From Serratia plymuthica (GTDB taxonomy: Bacteria > Pseudomonadota > Gammaproteobacteria > Enterobacterales > Enterobacteriaceae), in assembly GCF_018336935.1 (NCBI RefSeq), contig NZ_CP068771.1, positions 3,844,001 to 3,908,000 on the forward strand: a DNA stretch of 64,000 bases, given 5' to 3'. This document shows positions 39,054-60,479 of this stretch, in pieces. Positions within the stretch are counted from its first letter, which is position 1. Each line of letters starts with the position of its first letter. Position numbers and translations under genes: made by a program. The notes beneath the pieces were generated by a model. That model saw nothing but the letters and a program-made list of their open reading frames with translations, was not told the origin of the DNA and made no database searches.

Positions 39054-40862
39054 ATGGAAGGCTCGACGTTACTGACCGCAATTTTACTGTTCCTGTTTGC
39101 CGCCGTGGTCACGGTGCCAATCGCCCGCCGTTTGGGGATTGGCGCGGTGCTGGGCTATCTGATCGCCGGCATTGTCATTGGCCCCTGGGGGCTGGGCTTT
39201 ATCCGCGACGTGGATGAGATCCTGCACTTTTCCGAACTGGGCGTGGTGTTTCTGATGTTTATCATCGGGCTGGAACTGAACCCGACCAAACTGTGGGAAC
39301 TGCGGCGTTCGATATTCGGCGTTGGCGCCGGGCAGGTACTGATCACCGCCGCGGTGTTGGGGGTGTTGCTTTATCTGACGCATTTCGCCTGGCAGGCCGC
39401 CGTTATCGGCGGGATCGGGTTGGCGATGTCATCGACGGCGATGGCGTTGCAGCTGATGCGCGAGAAGGGCATGAACCGCAATGAAGGCGGCCAGTTAGGG
39501 TTCTCGGTGCTGCTGTTCCAGGATATGGCGGTGATCCCGGCGCTGGCGCTGATCCCTATCCTGGCGGGTGCCGGCGGCACCAGCGACGACTGGGCAAAAA
39601 TCGCGATCAAGGTAGCGGCGTTCGGCGGCATGTTGATCGGCGGGCGTTTCCTGCTGCGGCCGTTGTTCCGCTATATCGCCTCTTCCGGGGTGCGCGAAAT
39701 TTTCACCGCCGCCGCCCTGTTGGTGGTGTTGGGGGCGGCGTTGTTTATGGATACGCTCGGCCTGTCGATGGCGCTTGGCACCTTTATCGCCGGCGTGCTG
39801 TTGGCGGAGAGCGAATATCGCCATGAGCTGGAGATCGCCATCGAGCCGTTCAAGGGGCTGCTGCTGGGCCTGTTTTTTATCTCGGTGGGGATGGCGCTGA
39901 ATATCGGCGTGCTCTATACCCATCTGGCCGAAGTATTGCTCGGCGTGGTGCTGCTGGTGGCGGTAAAGTCGGGGGTGCTGTACTCGCTGTCGCGCATCTT
40001 TGGCTTGCGCAGTTCGGTGCGTTTGCAGTTCGCCGGCGTGCTCAGCCAGGGCGGGGAGTTTGCCTTCGTGCTGTTCTCCGCCGCGGGCGCGCAGAAGGTG
40101 TTGCAGTCTGACCAACTCGCCTTGCTGTTGGTGGTGGTGACCTTGTCGATGATGACTACACCCCTGCTGATGCAGATTATCGATCGCATCCTGGCGCACC
40201 GGTATAACGCCAGGGGTGAAGACGAAGAAACGCCGTATGTGGAGGACGATGATCCGCAGGTGATCATTGTCGGTTTCGGGCGGTTTGGTCAGGTGATCGG
40301 CCGCCTGTTGATGGCCAACAAGATGCGCATTACCGTGTTGGAGCGCGATGTCAGCGCGGTCGGCGTGCTGCGTCGCTACGGCTATAAGGTGTATTACGGC
40401 GACGCCACCGAACTTGAGCTGCTGCGTGCGGCCGGCGCGGCGAAGGCCAAGTCGATTGTCATCACCTGCAATGAGCCGGAAGACACCATGGAGATCGTGC
40501 GCTTGTGCCAGCAGCACTTTCCGGAGTTGAGCATTCTGGCACGTGCGCGCGGTCGCGTGGAGGCGCACGAATTGCTGCAGGCTGGGGTCAAACAGTTCAG
40601 CCGCGAAACCTTCTCCAGCGCACTGGAGCTGGGACGCAAGGCCCTGATGGAGCTGGGTATGCATCCTCATCAGGCCTATCGCGCGCAGCAGCACTTCCGT
40701 CGGTTGGACATGCGCATGCTGCGTGAACTGATGCCGCCGCATCATGGCGATGTGGCGCAGATTTCCCGCGTGAAAGAGGCGCGGCGCGAGCTGGAGGAAC
40801 TTTTCCATCGCGAAATGCAAAAAGAGAGTCGCCAGTTCGACGGCTGGGATGAATACGAATGA
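39054..40862 (+). CDS. kefB: Glutathione-gated K+/H+ antiporter KefB
   Basis: Inner-membrane potassium efflux system opened by glutathione adducts to acidify the cytosol and protect against electrophiles. It has 602 residues: a CPA2 antiporter domain of about 12-13 helices (1-380, with [26 protein letters not shown] and [17 protein letters not shown]) and a C-terminal KTN/TrkA-N domain (about 400-520, with [14 protein letters not shown] and [11 protein letters not shown]). The ATG at 39054 is preferred to one two codons earlier because GGAGGA then has better spacing. Confidence 0.95.
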   Translation: MEGSTLLTAILLFLFAAVVTVPIARRLGIGAVLGYLIAGIVIGPWGLGFIRDVDEILHFSELGVVFLMFIIGLELNPTKLWELRRSIFGVGAGQVLITAAVLGVLLYLTHFAWQAAVIGGIGLAMSSTAMALQLMREKGMNRNEGGQLGFSVLLFQDMAVIPALALIPILAGAGGTSDDWAKIAIKVAAFGGMLIGGRFLLRPLFRYIASSGVREIFTAAALLVVLGAALFMDTLGLSMALGTFIAGVLLAESEYRHELEIAIEPFKGLLLGLFFISVGMALNIGVLYTHLAEVLLGVVLLVAVKSGVLYSLSRIFGLRSSVRLQFAGVLSQGGEFAFVLFSAAGAQKVLQSDQLALLLVVVTLSMMTTPLLMQIIDRILAHRYNARGEDEETPYVEDDDPQVIIVGFGRFGQVIGRLLMANKMRITVLERDVSAVGVLRRYGYKVYYGDATELELLRAAGAAKAKSIVITCNEPEDTMEIVRLCQQHFPELSILARARGRVEAHELLQAGVKQFSRETFSSALELGRKALMELGMHPHQAYRAQQHFRRLDMRMLRELMPPHHGDVAQISRVKEARRELEELFHREMQKESRQFDGWDEYE

Positions 40863-40877
40863 TTTGGAGCACAGAAG

Positions 40878-41081
40878 ATGTCCGCAACACGTAAAAGATT
40901 TATCGCCGGGGCGGTCTGCCCGAGCTGTAAGGCTATGGATACGCTGGCAGTTTGGCGCGAAGACCAGGTCGAAGTGGTGGAGTGCGTCAAGTGCGGTCAT
41001 CACCAGCGACAGACTGAACAACAGGTAGAAAAGCATGTCCGGCCGCAGGAGCAGGTGATCGGTATTTTCCATCCGGAGTAG
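40878..41081 (+). CDS. yheV: YheV family putative zinc ribbon protein
   Basis: A 67-residue protein of unknown function with two Cys-X2-Cys pairs, CPSCKAMD (about 14-17) and CVKCGHH (about 37-40), likely binding one zinc. The length and sequence match E. coli YheV. It sits 15 bp after kefB and 124 bp before slyD, as in E. coli. Confidence 0.9.
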   Translation: MSATRKRFIAGAVCPSCKAMDTLAVWREDQVEVVECVKCGHHQRQTEQQVEKHVRPQEQVIGIFHPE

Positions 41082-41205
41082 CGTTATCGGGCGCGTTTTT
41101 TTATGCTGAAGGGTACAGCGGGGCAGATTTCCGATACAATCTGTCCGGTAAAGGCGCAGCACCCGATGATGGGCTGCGTCCAAGTGTCCAACGGTAGGAG
41201 ATATC

Positions 41206-41802
41206 ATGAAAGTAGCAAAAGACTTGGTGGTCAGCCTGGCTTACCAAGTACGTACAGAAGACGGTGTTTTGGTTGATGAGTCTCCGGTGAGCGCGCCGCT
41301 GGACTATCTGCACGGGCATGGTTCTCTGATCGCAGGTCTGGAAAAAGCACTCGAAGGCCACGAGGCAGGCGATCGTTTTGACGTGAATGTTGGCGCTAAC
41401 GATGCGTACGGCAACTACGACGAAAACCTGGTGCAACGCGTACCGAAAGACGTCTTTATGGGCGTTGACGAGTTGGAAGTCGGCATGCGTTTCCTGGCTG
41501 ACACCGATCAGGGCCCGGTTCCGGTCGAAATCACCGAAGTGGACGGCGATCACGTCGTGGTTGACGGTAACCATATGCTGGCGGGTCAGAACCTGAACTT
41601 CAACGTGGAAGTTGTCGCGATCCGCGAAGCTACCGCTGAAGAACTGGCGCACGGTCACGTCCACGGCGAGCACGATCACCACCACGAGCACGGTGACGGT
41701 TGCTGCGGCGGCCATGGCCACGATCACGATCATGACCATGCGCATGACCAAGATCAGGCGAAGAAAGGCGGTTGCGGTAACGGCGGTTGCGGCTGCCACT
41801 AA
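41206..41802 (+). CDS. slyD: FKBP-type isomerase and metallochaperone SlyD
   Basis: Cytosolic prolyl isomerase and chaperone, also a Ni2+ donor in hydrogenase maturation. The 198 residues have an FKBP domain split by an insert-in-flap domain (about 1-145, SLAYQVRTEDGVLVDESP, PLDYLHGHGSLIAGLEKAL) and a His/Cys-rich metal-binding tail from about 146 (HGHVHGEHDHHHEHG, CCGGHGHDHDHDHAH, CGNGGCGCH). Followed by a terminator shared with slyX. Confidence 0.96.
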   Translation: MKVAKDLVVSLAYQVRTEDGVLVDESPVSAPLDYLHGHGSLIAGLEKALEGHEAGDRFDVNVGANDAYGNYDENLVQRVPKDVFMGVDELEVGMRFLADTDQGPVPVEITEVDGDHVVVDGNHMLAGQNLNFNVEVVAIREATAEELAHGHVHGEHDHHHEHGDGCCGGHGHDHDHDHAHDQDQAKKGGCGNGGCGCH

Positions 41803-41820
41803 TCGCGGTGCAGCAATTGC

Positions 41821-41852
41821 AAAAAAGGGCGGCCATTGGCTGCCCTTTTTTA
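41821..41852. terminator. Bidirectional terminator between slyD and slyX
   Basis: Stem GGGCGGCC/GGCTGCCC with an ATT loop (one mismatch), flanked by an A-run and by six Ts; serves both convergent genes. Confidence 0.85.
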
Positions 41853-41860
41853 TTGTTTTA

Positions 41861-42088
41861 TCAATAATGCGGTGGCGGCGTTTCTTCCGATTGCGAGGCG
41901 ATCATCGACGTTTGGGTCGAGCGCAGTTTATCGGTCAGAATGCGCAGGTGTTCCTGCAATTTCAGCATTTCAAGCTGGTGCTGCACCACGGTCTGGTTGA
42001 GTTCCTCGATGGTGACTTCCTGGAAAGCCTGGCGGCTCTCCAGCTCCTCCAGCCGCAGTAACAGGCTTTGGGTATCGGCGTTATGCAT
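41861..42088 (-). CDS. slyX: SlyX family coiled-coil protein
   Basis: A 75-residue protein of unknown function, almost entirely a predicted coiled coil ([21 protein letters not shown], then [19 protein letters not shown]), ending in the conserved EETPPPHY. Convergent with slyD and divergent from fkpA, as in E. coli. Confidence 0.92.
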   Translation of the reverse strand: MHNADTQSLLLRLEELESRQAFQEVTIEELNQTVVQHQLEMLKLQEHLRILTDKLRSTQTSMIASQSEETPPPHY

Positions 42089-42458
42089 GATGCTACCTCT
42101 GAAGCGGGTTAATCCTGAATCTGACGCTATGTTAACAGCTGCCGTCGGCTTTGCGCTGCGCTATTTCACCCCTCTCAAAATAGGGGGTAGCCACAAGCGC
42201 CGAAACACTGTGTAAAGTGCTGAAAAATAGAGCGCTTATCTTGGCTGATTTTGTTACCGTTGATGGCGTGAATGAAAGAAAAATCTGATTTATCATACGG
42301 GTAGCACATTTAAGGAAACTTCTCTTTAAACCTGGAGTCACACTTTGACTCGATTGGTTACCTGTGTGACTGTTTTGTTTTCTTTCAGACAGCTATAGTA
42401 GCCCGGTTATCTTACTTAATGATTGTTTGGGGCACCGCTTCAGACACTGGAGAAATGG

Positions 42459-43301
42459 ATGAAATCTTTGTTTAAAGTCACGCTTCTGGCAACCACCATG
42501 GCTTTTGCTCTGAATGCGACTCAGGTTATGGCTGCAGATGCGGCTAAACCGGCCGAAGCCGCTAAACCGGCGGACGCAGCTGCTGCAGCGCCAAGCACCG
42601 GCAAGTTCAAGAACGATGACGAGCAAGCGGCCTATGCCCTGGGCGCATCCCTGGGTCGTTATATGGACAACTCTCTGAAAGAACAAGAAAAACTGGGTAT
42701 CAAACTGGATAAAGATCAGTTGATCTCAGGCGTTCAGGACGCGTTCGCCAACAAGAGCAAGTTGAACGATGCGGACATCGAAAAAACGCTGCAGAGCTTT
42801 GAAGCGCGTGTGAAGTCTTCCGCTCAGGCGAAGATGGAACAAGACGCTAAAGACAACGAAACCAAAGGCGCCAAGTACCGTGAGACCTTCGCCAAAGAAA
42901 AAGGCGTGAAGAAAACTGAATCCGGTTTGCTGTACAAGGTAGAGAAACCAGGTGCGGGTGAAGCGCCTAAAGACAGCGACACCGTGGTAGTGAACTACAA
43001 AGGTACCCTGACCGACGGCACCGAGTTTGACAACTCCTACACCCGCGGCGAGCCACTGTCGTTCCGCCTGGACGGCGTGATCCCAGGTTGGACTGAAGGC
43101 CTGAAACACCTCAAGAAAGGCGGCAAAATCAAGCTGGTAATCCCACCGGCGCTGGCCTACGGTAAAACCGGCGTTCCGGGTATTCCGGCTAACTCCACCC
43201 TGGTATTCGACGTTGAGCTGCTGGATGTGAAAGCTGCGCCGAAAGCAGACGCCAAGGCTGAAAAGCCGGCTGACGCAGCGGCTGACGCCAAAGCGCAATA
43301 A
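42459..43301 (+). CDS. fkpA: Periplasmic FKBP-type isomerase and chaperone FkpA
   Basis: Folds periplasmic and outer-membrane proteins. The 280 residues comprise a signal peptide (about 1-25, cleavage after VMA), an N-terminal dimerisation domain (about 50-150), a C-terminal FKBP domain (about 155-260, VVVNYKGTLTDGTEFDNSY, VIPGWTEGLKHLKKGGKIKLVIP) and an Ala/Lys/Asp-rich tail. There is a PAEAAKPADAAAAA low-complexity stretch after the signal. The ATG at 42459 follows GGAGAAATGG. GGAAACTT at about 42315 recalls a sigma-E -35 but is one base off. Confidence 0.95.
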   Translation: MKSLFKVTLLATTMAFALNATQVMAADAAKPAEAAKPADAAAAAPSTGKFKNDDEQAAYALGASLGRYMDNSLKEQEKLGIKLDKDQLISGVQDAFANKSKLNDADIEKTLQSFEARVKSSAQAKMEQDAKDNETKGAKYRETFAKEKGVKKTESGLLYKVEKPGAGEAPKDSDTVVVNYKGTLTDGTEFDNSYTRGEPLSFRLDGVIPGWTEGLKHLKKGGKIKLVIPPALAYGKTGVPGIPANSTLVFDVELLDVKAAPKADAKAEKPADAAADAKAQ

Positions 43302-43320
43302 GCCTGTCTGATTACCCTCA

Positions 43321-43344
43321 CCGCCGCGAATTTTTTCGCGGCGG
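43321..43344 (+). terminator. Hairpin terminator after fkpA
   Basis: Perfect 10-bp stem CCGCCGCGAA/TTCGCGGCGG with a TTTT loop, 20 bp after the fkpA stop. The downstream tract is only moderately T-rich. Confidence 0.65.
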
Positions 43345-43715
43345 TGTTCATTTCAGCCTCTCTGATGAATGCCCCATTACGCGTAACTTTTACTTTCCTC
43401 TCCCACTGTTTGCTTGACGCCTGCCTGGCATCGGGCTTAACGTCAATACCACGCGCAAACGCAAGGACTTTACTCTGGTAGTTTTGCTAGACTAATAATC
43501 CGGACTTATGAGTCATCCGTCTGCCCCTTAGGGCGTGTACCTAAAACTGTTCCCGGCCGCGTTGGCCTGCGGACGCCCGTCGTGCTGTTTCATGCTGATA
43601 CCAGCCTGCCTGCCCTGTGGATCCTCAAGGGCATGCCGCCTGTGAAAAGGGAGCCTGCACGAGCCGTTTTAGCTGCGCCCCCTGGCACAGGCGATCTTTG
43701 AGGGTGGTATTTTCG
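43345..43715 (+). promoter_or_regulatory. Long gene-free leader region upstream of yheO
   Basis: About 370 bp with no credible ORF. A possible promoter is TTTACT (43469-43474) with TAATAA (43493-43498), spacing 18 bp, which would give a leader of about 210 nt before yheO. The leader holds GC-rich self-complementary patches (around 43550-43575 and 43612-43632). No known riboswitch or sRNA was recognised. Confidence 0.35.
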
Positions 43716-44438
43716 ATGTCTAATTCGCTTTTATCCAGCGAAGCCAGCGAACTTGATTTGCTGAATGAACGTCCGTTTAGCCAGACGGATCATGAAATCC
43801 TGAAGTCTTATGAAGCCGTGGTCGATGGCCTGGCGATGCTTATCGGCGGTCACTGCGAGATCGTGCTGCACGCGCTGGAAGATTTGAAATGCTCGGCGGT
43901 GCGTATCGCCAACGGCGAACATACCGGGCGGCAGATCGGTTCGCCAATCACCGACCTGGCGCTGCGCATGCTGCATGATATGGCAGGCGATGACAGCAGC
44001 GTGTCGAAGGCCTACTTCACCCGCGCCAAAAGCGGCGTGCTGATGAAATCGGTCACTATCGCCATCCGCAATCGCGAGCAGCGGGTGATCGGCCTGTTGT
44101 GCATCAACATGAACCTCGACGTGCCGTTCTCCCAGGTGATGCAAACGTTCATGCCGCCGGAAACCCAGGAAGTGGCCCCTTCAGTCAATTTTGCCTCTTC
44201 GGTGGACGATCTGGTGGCGCAGACGCTGGAGTTCACCATTGAGGAAGTTAATGCCGATCGTAATGTCGCCAACAACGCCAAAAATCGTCAGGTGGTGCTG
44301 AATCTTTATGAAAAAGGCATTTTTGATATCAAAGATGCGATTAATCAGGTGGCGGACCGCCTGAATATTTCCAAGCACACCGTGTATCTGTATATCCGCC
44401 AGTTCAAAAGCGGTGACCTGCTGGGAACCGAGCGCTGA
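43716..44438 (+). CDS. yheO: YheO, PAS/HTH-type transcriptional regulator
   Basis: A 240-residue predicted DNA-binding protein: an N-terminal YheO-type PAS-like domain (about 28-150, [17 protein letters not shown], then [14 protein letters not shown]) and a C-terminal HTH (about 195-232, [24 protein letters not shown]). Its target is unknown. The ATG at 43716 follows TTTGAGGGTGG and gives [11 protein letters not shown]; a longer frame upstream is not conserved-looking. It overlaps tusD by 1 nt, so it probably belongs to the same transcript. Confidence 0.9.
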   Translation: MSNSLLSSEASELDLLNERPFSQTDHEILKSYEAVVDGLAMLIGGHCEIVLHALEDLKCSAVRIANGEHTGRQIGSPITDLALRMLHDMAGDDSSVSKAYFTRAKSGVLMKSVTIAIRNREQRVIGLLCINMNLDVPFSQVMQTFMPPETQEVAPSVNFASSVDDLVAQTLEFTIEEVNADRNVANNAKNRQVVLNLYEKGIFDIKDAINQVADRLNISKHTVYLYIRQFKSGDLLGTER

Positions 44439-44827
44439 TGCTGGATTACTGCCTTTTGGTCACCGGCCCGGCGTACGGCACTCAACAGGCCAGCAGCGCC
44501 TATCAGTTCGCGCAAGCCCTGCTGGCGAAAGGGCATCGCCTCTCCAGCGTGTTTTTCTACCGTGAAGGGGTGCTGAACGCCAACCAACTGACATCGCCTG
44601 CCAGCGACGAGTTCGATCTGGTGCGCGGCTGGGCGCAACTGGCGCAGCAGCAGGGTATTGAGCTCAATGTTTGTGTGGCCGCAGCGCTGCGGCGCGGCGT
44701 GACCGATGAACAGGAAGCCGCGCAGCAGGGGCTGGAAACAGCTAATCTGCAACCTGGCTTTACCCTTAGCGGGTTGGGTTCGTTGGCTGAGGCGGCGCTA
44801 AGTTGTGACCGTCTGGTGCAGTTCTGA
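44438..44827 (+). CDS. tusD: Sulfurtransferase TusD
   Basis: Part of the TusBCD complex that relays persulfide sulfur from TusA to TusE for 2-thiouridine in tRNA position 34. The 129 residues have the DsrE fold, [17 protein letters not shown] at the start, the active cysteine in [12 protein letters not shown] (about 79), and the ending CDRLVQF. Starts at the yheO stop, followed 7 bp later by tusC. Confidence 0.95.
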   Translation: MLDYCLLVTGPAYGTQQASSAYQFAQALLAKGHRLSSVFFYREGVLNANQLTSPASDEFDLVRGWAQLAQQQGIELNVCVAAALRRGVTDEQEAAQQGLETANLQPGFTLSGLGSLAEAALSCDRLVQF

Positions 44828-44834
44828 GAGAATT

Positions 44835-45194
44835 ATGAAACGAGTCGCTTTTGTTTTTACCCAAGGCCCGCACGGTAGCGCCGGCGGCAGGGAAGGGCTG
44901 GATGCGTTGTTGGCGACTTCGGCGCTGAGCGAAGATCTGGGCGTGTTTTTTATCGGCGATGGCGTATTGCAGCTCTTGCCGGGGCAGCAGCCGGAAAAAA
45001 TTTTGGCGCGCAATTATATCGCCACCTTTGGCGTGTTGCCGCTGTATGACGTCGAGCGGTGTTATCTGTGCCAGGCATCTTTGCAGGAGCGCGGCCTGAG
45101 CCAGGTTACCGACTGGGTGCTGGAGGCCGAGGTGCTGGCCCCGGATGCGTTGCGCCAACAATTGGCCGGTTATGACACGGTAATGACTTTTTAG
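44835..45194 (+). CDS. tusC: Sulfur relay protein TusC
   Basis: DsrF-like subunit of TusBCD, 119 residues as in E. coli, with [21 protein letters not shown] and the ending YDTVMTF. The ATG at 44835 gives MKRVAFVF; a frame extending ten codons upstream overlaps tusD and is not used. tusB follows 9 bp later. Confidence 0.95.
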   Translation: MKRVAFVFTQGPHGSAGGREGLDALLATSALSEDLGVFFIGDGVLQLLPGQQPEKILARNYIATFGVLPLYDVERCYLCQASLQERGLSQVTDWVLEAEVLAPDALRQQLAGYDTVMTF

Positions 45195-45203
45195 GACATT
45201 CGG

Positions 45204-45491
45204 ATGCTGTATACCCTTAGCCACTCTCCCGCTCAATGCGATTTGCCTGCGCTGTTGCGCCTGACCGCACAAGGCGACGATCTGCTGCTGCTGCAGGATG
45301 GCGTACTGGCCGGGCTGGCCGGAAGCGTACACCTTGAATTGCTGCTCAATGCCCCCATATCACTTTATGCGCTGAAGGACGACCTGGAAGCCAGAGGTCT
45401 TGTTGGTCATTTTTCACACAAAATCACGGTCATCGGCTATAATCACTTCGTTGAATTAACCGAAAAACATCGCAGCCAAATGGCTTGGTGA
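45204..45491 (+). CDS. tusB: Sulfur relay protein TusB
   Basis: DsrH-like subunit of TusBCD, 95 residues: [31 protein letters not shown] and the C-terminal [13 protein letters not shown]. Last of yheO-tusDCB; the str promoter begins 22 bp after its stop. Confidence 0.95.
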   Translation: MLYTLSHSPAQCDLPALLRLTAQGDDLLLLQDGVLAGLAGSVHLELLLNAPISLYALKDDLEARGLVGHFSHKITVIGYNHFVELTEKHRSQMAW

Positions 45492-45513
45492 TGAGAGTGA
45501 TGTTGTATATTTC

Positions 45514-45542
45514 TTGACACCTCTACCACTCAGCCATAAAAT
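45514..45542 (+). promoter_or_regulatory. str operon promoter
   Basis: A consensus -35 TTGACA (45514-45519), a 17-bp spacer and a near-consensus -10 TAAAAT (45537-45542) lie 92 bp before rpsL. It is one of the strongest sigma-70 matches in the window. Confidence 0.9.
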
Positions 45543-45568
45543 TCTGCGGCCTCGTACTTTGCCAGTAG

Positions 45569-46576
<1,008 letters not shown>

Positions 46577-46664
46577 TTGCCACGCAGTAGTTATGCTAAC
46601 CAAGCGGGCGCTTCAAGAAGCCAACCCGCTTGGGTTAACCGAACTTGAACGCCTAAGGCAATAG

Positions 46665-48788
<2,124 letters not shown>

Positions 48789-48828
48789 GCTGTCGGGTTT
48801 AACACATTGATCAGTGCTCTCTCCATGA

Positions 48829-50043
<1,215 letters not shown>

Positions 50044-50071
50044 TCGCGAATAATTTTTCGACACAAAAAGA

Positions 50072-50094
50072 GGGCACTTCGGTGCCCTTTTTTT
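50072..50094 (+). terminator. Terminator of the str operon
   Basis: Stem GGGCAC/GTGCCC with a UUCG-type tetraloop followed by seven Ts, 28 bp after the tuf stop. Confidence 0.92.
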
Positions 50095-50175
50095 ATGCAA
50101 TTCGTTCAAATCTTAATTGAAATAAAAAGCATTACTATTTAGACTTATGGAATTGGTTAAGAAGTGAGTCTCTCT

Positions 50176-50370
50176 ATGTATGTATGCCTATGTAATGCCG
50201 TGACTGACAAAGCAATCCGTAAAGTCGTGCGTCAGCACAACCCTCATACCATGAAGCAACTGCGTGAATTAGTGCCGATTGGTACCGACTGCGGGAAGTG
50301 CATTCGACAGGCAAGACAGATTATGGTGGAGGAGCGCGGAACCATTATCCTTATGCACGAAGTCGCCTAA
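50176..50370 (+). CDS. bfd: Bacterioferritin-associated ferredoxin
   Basis: A [2Fe-2S] protein of 64 residues that reduces bacterioferritin to release iron. Four cluster cysteines are visible as CLC (4 and 6) and CGKC (about 39 and 42). The ATG at 50176 gives [11 protein letters not shown]; a GTG four codons earlier is less likely. It lies directly before bfr. No clear Fur box was found in the 132-bp gap after tuf, though that gap is AT-rich. Confidence 0.94.
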   Translation: MYVCLCNAVTDKAIRKVVRQHNPHTMKQLRELVPIGTDCGKCIRQARQIMVEERGTIILMHEVA

Positions 50371-50444
50371 CTAAAGGTAAGGTTATTTTTTGACTCTTGG
50401 CTGCCAGCTTCTACACTTTCAGAACTGGCCAGGAGGAGTTACCT

Positions 50445-50924
50445 ATGAAAGGCGATAAAAAGATCATTGCTCACCTCAACAAACTGCTCGGCAACGAGCT
50501 GGTTGCCATCAATCAATATTTCCTGCACGCCCGAATGTTCAAAAACTGGGGCTTAATGCGCCTTAATGACAAGGAATATCACGAGTCGATCGACGAAATG
50601 AAGCATGCCGATCGCTACATCGAGCGCATTTTATTCCTTGAAGGTCTGCCGAATTTACAAGATCTTGGCAAACTGAATATCGGCGAAGATATCGAAGAAA
50701 TGCTGCGTTCCGACCTGGCCCTGGAGTTGGATGGCGCCAAGAATTTGCGTGAAGCCATCGCCTACGCCGACTCGATCCATGACTACGTCAGCCGTGATTT
50801 GATGATAGAGATCCTGGCAGATGAAGAAGGGCATATCGACTGGCTGGAAACTGAGCTGGATTTGATTGCGCGTCTGGGGATTCAGAATTACGCGCAGGCC
50901 CAGGTACTGGAACGCAAAGACTAG
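50445..50924 (+). CDS. bfr: Bacterioferritin
   Basis: Heme-containing iron-storage protein forming 24-mers. The 159 residues start at the ATG at 50445 after AGGAGGAG ([15 protein letters not shown]). Ferroxidase ligands Glu18, Glu51, His54, Glu94, Glu127 and His130 fall in [24 protein letters not shown] and [12 protein letters not shown]; the heme-axial Met52 is in DEMKH. Paired with bfd. Confidence 0.96.
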   Translation: MKGDKKIIAHLNKLLGNELVAINQYFLHARMFKNWGLMRLNDKEYHESIDEMKHADRYIERILFLEGLPNLQDLGKLNIGEDIEEMLRSDLALELDGAKNLREAIAYADSIHDYVSRDLMIEILADEEGHIDWLETELDLIARLGIQNYAQAQVLERKD

Positions 50925-51095
50925 TCTCCCTATCCTTCCCACTCCTCGCCGGCAGCTATTTTATAGACGCCGTAGGGGAGTTGCGGGCAAGCGCTCGCCT
51001 ACCTGCATAATCCGACCTCCCTGAATCGCTTTTCGTCGTCGAAGGCGCAAATCGGTAAAAAATGTCGATATCCTGAGCATATTTCCATCTGCGGC

Positions 51096-51123
51096 TTGCT
51101 TCCCGTTCTGTTTTGCGTATAAT
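51096..51123 (+). promoter_or_regulatory. S10 operon promoter
   Basis: TTGCTT (51096-51101), a 16-bp spacer and a perfect -10 TATAAT (51118-51123) followed by a GCGCGGGC discriminator, as in the E. coli S10 promoter. The bfr-promoter stretch (50925-51095) shows nothing else. Confidence 0.85.
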
Positions 51124-51129
51124 GCGCGG

Positions 51130-51618
<489 letters not shown>

Positions 51619-51638
51619 TCAGGTCATTGAGCGATTGA

Positions 51639-54038
<2,400 letters not shown>

Positions 54039-54049
54039 TTAGAGGATAA

Positions 54050-54331
<282 letters not shown>

Positions 54332-54336
54332 GGTAG

Positions 54337-56263
<1,927 letters not shown>

Positions 56264-56284
56264 TAGAGTAGCTGCCTCTAACTT

Positions 56285-56319
56285 AATAAACGGCTCAAAA
56301 AATGAGCCGTTTATTTTTT
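56285..56319 (+). terminator. Terminator after the S10 operon
   Basis: A 13-bp perfect stem AATAAACGGCTCA/TGAGCCGTTTATT with an A5 loop, running into further Ts. Located between rpsQ and the spc promoter. Confidence 0.9.
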
Positions 56320-56349
56320 CTACCCATACTTTGGAAGCGGTGTTATAAT
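56320..56349 (+). promoter_or_regulatory. spc operon promoter
   Basis: A perfect -10 TATAAT (56344-56349) with a GCTGCGCCC downstream element, directly after an AT-rich stretch. The -35 is poorly matched. The arrangement resembles E. coli Pspc; transcription would start near 56357, about 73 nt before rplN. Confidence 0.8.
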
Positions 56350-56417
56350 GCTGCGCCCTCGGTTATGGGGCTTTTCAACGACCTAGTAATAGGTCCTAAA
56401 GTTGTAGTTGACATTAG

Positions 56418-57680
<1,263 letters not shown>

Positions 57681-57693
57681 GGCAGGGTTACTG

Positions 57694-57999
57694 ATGGCTA
57701 AGCAATCAATGAAAGCACGCGAAGTCGTTCGCGTGAAACTGGCTGACAAGTACCGCGCTAAACGCGAGGAATTGAAAGCTATCATTTCTGGTGTGAACTC
57801 ATCCGACGAAGATCGTTGGGATGCTGTTCTCAAGCTGCAAACTCTGCCGCGTGATTCCAGCCCGTCTCGTCAGCGTAAACGCTGCCGCCAAACTGGCCGT
57901 CCACATGGTTATGTGGGCAAATTCGGGTTGAGCCGTATCAAGCTACGTGAAGCCGCTATGCGCGGTGAAGTACCAGGCTTGAAAAAGGCTAGCTGGTAA
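57694..57999 (+). CDS. rpsN: 30S ribosomal protein S14
   Basis: The 101 residues are of the long form without the zinc CXXC pairs ([19 protein letters not shown] ... GLKKASW). The frame is open upstream inside rplE, but the ATG at 57694 is the right start, 13 bp after the rplE stop. Confidence 0.98.
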   Translation: MAKQSMKAREVVRVKLADKYRAKREELKAIISGVNSSDEDRWDAVLKLQTLPRDSSPSRQRKRCRQTGRPHGYVGKFGLSRIKLREAAMRGEVPGLKKASW

Positions 58000-58023
58000 T
58001 TACCAATTGAATCACGGGAGTAA

Positions 58024-58422
<399 letters not shown>

Positions 58423-58436
58423 TTCGGGAGGAAAGA

Positions 58437-58970
58437 ATGTCTCGTGTTGCAAAAGCACCCGTCGTCATTCCTGCCGGCGTAGAGGTAAAACTCAACGGTC
58501 AGGTTATTTCGATTAAGGGTAAGAACGGCGAGCTGACTCGTACTGTCCACGACGCCGTTGAAGTGAAGCAAGAAGCTAACGCACTGACTTTCGCTCCACG
58601 CGAAGGTTTTGCTAACGCATGGGCCCAAGCGGGTACTACGCGCGCTCTGCTGAACGCAATGGTAGTTGGTGTTACCGACGGCTTCACCAAAAAGCTTCAA
58701 CTGGTAGGTGTTGGTTATCGTGCTGCTGTTAAAGGCAACGTGGTGAATTTAGCCCTGGGCTTCTCTCACCCTGTCGATCACCAGCTGCCAGCAGGTATTA
58801 CTGCTGAATGCCCTAGCCAAACTGAAATCGTGCTGAAAGGCGCTGATAAACAAGTTATTGGCCAGGTTGCTGCAGATCTGCGTGCCTACCGCCGTCCTGA
58901 GCCTTACAAAGGCAAGGGTGTCCGTTACGCCGACGAAGTCGTGCGTACCAAAGAGGCTAAGAAGAAGTAA
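58437..58970 (+). CDS. rplF: 50S ribosomal protein L6
   Basis: The 177-residue duplicated-fold protein by the sarcin-ricin loop ([18 protein letters not shown], and [14 protein letters not shown] near the end). Confidence 0.98.
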   Translation: MSRVAKAPVVIPAGVEVKLNGQVISIKGKNGELTRTVHDAVEVKQEANALTFAPREGFANAWAQAGTTRALLNAMVVGVTDGFTKKLQLVGVGYRAAVKGNVVNLALGFSHPVDHQLPAGITAECPSQTEIVLKGADKQVIGQVAADLRAYRRPEPYKGKGVRYADEVVRTKEAKKK

Positions 58971-59848
<878 letters not shown>

Positions 59849-59854
59849 TTGACC

Positions 59855-60034
59855 ATGGCTAAGACTATCAAAGTAACACAAGTTCGCAGCTCCATTGGCC
59901 GTCTGCCGAAGCATAAAGCTACACTGCTCGGTCTGGGTCTGCGTCGTATTGGTCACACCGTAGAGCGCGAGGATACTCCTGCTGTACGCGGTATGATCAA
60001 CCTGGTTTCCTACATGGTTAAAGTTGAGGAGTAA
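59855..60034 (+). CDS. rpmD: 50S ribosomal protein L30
   Basis: The 59-residue protein [19 protein letters not shown]. The ATG at 59855 is used; two codons further upstream are open but not conserved. Confidence 0.98.
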   Translation: MAKTIKVTQVRSSIGRLPKHKATLLGLGLRRIGHTVEREDTPAVRGMINLVSYMVKVEE

Positions 60035-60037
60035 CAG

Positions 60038-60472
60038 ATGCGTTTAAATACTCTGTCTCCGGCTGAAGGTGCCAAGCATGCGCCGAAGCGTGTAGGTCGT
60101 GGTATTGGTTCTGGCCTGGGTAAAACCGCCGGTCGTGGTCACAAAGGTCAGAACTCTCGTTCTGGCGGTGGCGTACGTCGTGGGTTTGAAGGTGGTCAGA
60201 TGCCTTTATATCGTCGTTTGCCGAAATTCGGCTTTACCTCTCGCAAAGCTATGATCACGGCAGAAGTTCGTCTGTCTGAGCTGGCTCTTGTTGAAGGCGA
60301 CGTAATCGACCTGAACGCGCTGAAAGCCGCTAACGTTGTTGGTATCCAGATCGAGTTCGTGAAAGTTATGCTTTCTGGCGAAGTCGCTCGTCCGGTTACC
60401 CTGCGTGGTCTGCGTGTCACCAAAGGCGCTCGTGCTGCTATCGAAGCTGCTGGCGGTAAAATTGAGGAATAA
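60038..60472 (+). CDS. rplO: 50S ribosomal protein L15
   Basis: The 144-residue late-assembly protein with the glycine/arginine-rich N-terminal extension ([20 protein letters not shown]). Confidence 0.98.
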   Translation: MRLNTLSPAEGAKHAPKRVGRGIGSGLGKTAGRGHKGQNSRSGGGVRRGFEGGQMPLYRRLPKFGFTSRKAMITAEVRLSELALVEGDVIDLNALKAANVVGIQIEFVKVMLSGEVARPVTLRGLRVTKGARAAIEAAGGKIEE

Positions 60473-60479
60473 GTAGCAG

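Noticed and set aside
39495..41207. 570-residue minus-strand open frame
   Set aside because: It is the antisense of kefB, yheV and part of slyD. It is rich in His/Gln/Arg, as expected for an antisense shadow, with no recognisable domain or ribosome site.
42310..42345. Sigma-E promoter for fkpA
   Set aside because: GGAAACTT is off the GGAACTT -35 by an inserted base, and no matching -10 at 16-17 bp was convincing.
50104..50175. Possible Fur box upstream of bfd
   Set aside because: The stretch is AT-rich and loosely similar, but has too few matches to the 19-bp Fur consensus to call.
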